Source: Sphagnum magellanicum (taxonomy: Eukaryota > Streptophyta > Sphagnopsida > Sphagnales > Sphagnaceae). Taken from it: a stretch of 64,000 bases of DNA. Of this stretch, positions 62,601-64,000 are shown one piece after another; position 1 is the stretch's first letter; every line of letters starts with the position of its first letter. Where the stretch lies: contig CM038924.1 of NCBI GenBank assembly GCA_021904315.1, positions 558,001 to 622,000 of the forward strand, read 5' to 3'. Made by a program: the position numbers and the translations under genes. The notes under the pieces were generated by a model that was given only the letters and a program-made list of their open reading frames with translations, was not told where the DNA came from and ran no database searches.

Positions 62601-64000
62601 ATTAAAATGTGACTACAAATTAATTCACTTAAAAAAAATTAATGCAATGGTTATGAGTTTAACCCTTAAAGTGGAGGTGACAAAATCAAATTGTAACTTT
62701 TGAAACCTAGTCCAAGCTAAGTAGCCTAGGCTAAGTAAATCACCTACGTGCCTAATTTAGGTCACTTAAAACCCATCTTTTCAACCGGGTGGTTTAGGCA
62801 TTTAGCCTAAGTGACATAGCCTAGGCTCCTATTTAGTTTAGGAACTAAGATGCTAGCTTAATGAATTAGTTGTTCATGAATTTGATTAGTTATAAATGAA
62901 TTCACTATGCCCATAACAATTGGTCCCTATTTAAAAATAGGTTGGCCATTTTCACCTTGATAAATTTGTTCAAGTCCATTCAAAATCTAGGAAAACAGAA
63001 AGTGAACTTAACCACATATGGATGTAGTAATGAATTGATAATAATGATAACATCATGAATGTCATAAAGCAAAAATCATGGCAAAAAATGATTACTTATT
63101 TAGGTCCAATGGAGAAGTACTTTGAAAAAGGGAATTTTTCTTATGCATAACAATAAATAAGGTTGATATAAAATCCTTGAAAACTATGCCTTGGTCATGA
63201 ATTGATAACATCAAATCTGTTTGTTTAATTGAAGAAATTGAAACATTATTCTAAAAAAAATGGGCAAGAAACCTTTCAAATGTTGAAAAAAAAAGTTTAA
63301 AAATGAAAAATTGTAATTGATTTACCACATAATGGCACTTGAATGCTATCAATGGGTTTGTTTGGATTATGGGGTTTAATTATTGCTTATTTGGCAATTT
63401 TATTTCTTTTCATTACATTTCAAATTACTTTAAACAAGTGTTTTTTATCAATTTATGTAGAACTCCAAGTTAAAATTTATTACCATTTGCAATTAGAAGA
63501 ATATTTATTACTAATTAAAATTATGTTTACTAATTTCACTTTATTTTTGTTAAGAATTTAATCAAATGTTTAGAATTTTATGTGTTCATGTTTGTTATGT
63601 CAATTGCACAACTAGTTATTTTTCATCAACTGCCAATTGTATACTTTTTACCATAATATAATTAATATATGCCTAAACATTGGTATTCATAAGGTAAACA
63701 TAAAGTAAAAGCATTTCCACCGATGTACAATATTGGGGTTCTTCAGCTATTACTTGATGGAGTCAAGGGGAAAAAATGTCATTACAATCCCCACCCAAAA
63801 ACAACATCACCAAAAAATAGTCAACCTCGCCATTTGGAGCTCCTTGTTCCATAAATGAAGTGCATAATATCATTGTCACTAAATGTCCTTACATTTTGCT
63901 TTTCAATACTTATGTTATAGTCATGTAAAAGGCAATGAAATCTAAAAATAGAAGAACTTCATGCATGAGGAAAAAAGTCACCTTAGTCAAAGTTTTTTTC
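62601..64000. other. AT-rich gene-poor DNA
   Basis: 62700-62860 still carries CCTAGGCTAAGT-type words resembling 29400-29530 (CCTAGGTGCCTACTTAGG). After that no structure is recognised up to the window end. Confidence 0.4.

Overview
The window looks like nuclear DNA of a land plant, most likely a homosporous fern. The evidence is spliced plant-specific genes (STAY-GREEN, TIFY/Jas, LOB-domain, PPR-DYW), a PPR protein built from almost identical repeats of the kind I associate with fern and other seed-free plant genomes, and long AT-rich gene-poor DNA holding MITEs, transposon relics and a mitochondrial insertion. The fern assignment is inference; plant nuclear origin is firm.

Layout. (1) 1-8.3 kb is a gene-dense block. 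The 3' part of a STAY-GREEN (Mg-dechelatase family) gene lies on the + strand, convergent with a seven-exon TIFY/Jas repressor gene on the - strand (7441 to 3851). I rebuilt its exons by splice phase; they give 615 residues. A 52-bp minisatellite lies upstream of it. (2) 8.3-38 kb is AT-rich and has no intact gene. It holds two MITE families (four and two copies), a decayed hAT-like transposase, a mitochondrial atp1 fragment, a pair of related large repeats (about 1.3 and 3.6 kb) and several tandem repeats. (3) 38.1-40.7 kb is a two-exon LOB-domain gene (- strand). (4) 40.7-48.4 kb has more balanced base composition, but I cannot support a gene in it. (5) 48.4-53.6 kb holds two - strand organelle-related genes. 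One is a 90-residue protein resembling the plant mitochondrial ATP synthase f-like subunit, with an exact 39-bp tandem repeat upstream. The other is a three-exon gene whose first exons encode the PDF motif of OSB organellar ssDNA-binding proteins, spliced in frame onto a PPR-DYW RNA-editing-type protein. (6) 55.3-58.6 kb is a broken cytosolic NAD-dependent glycerol-3-phosphate dehydrogenase gene, with AT-rich tandem repeats on both sides. (7) 59.5-64 kb is AT-rich, with a striking roughly 900-bp field of degenerate GTAGCCTACATAG repeats.

The genes do not form a pathway, as expected for a plant chromosome. The most novel item is the OSB-PDF/PPR-DYW fusion: an ssDNA-binding motif joined to an RNA-binding and cytidine-deaminase-type protein. 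Exon boundaries are my own reading from splice consensus and phase; no alignment, RNA or database search could be run.
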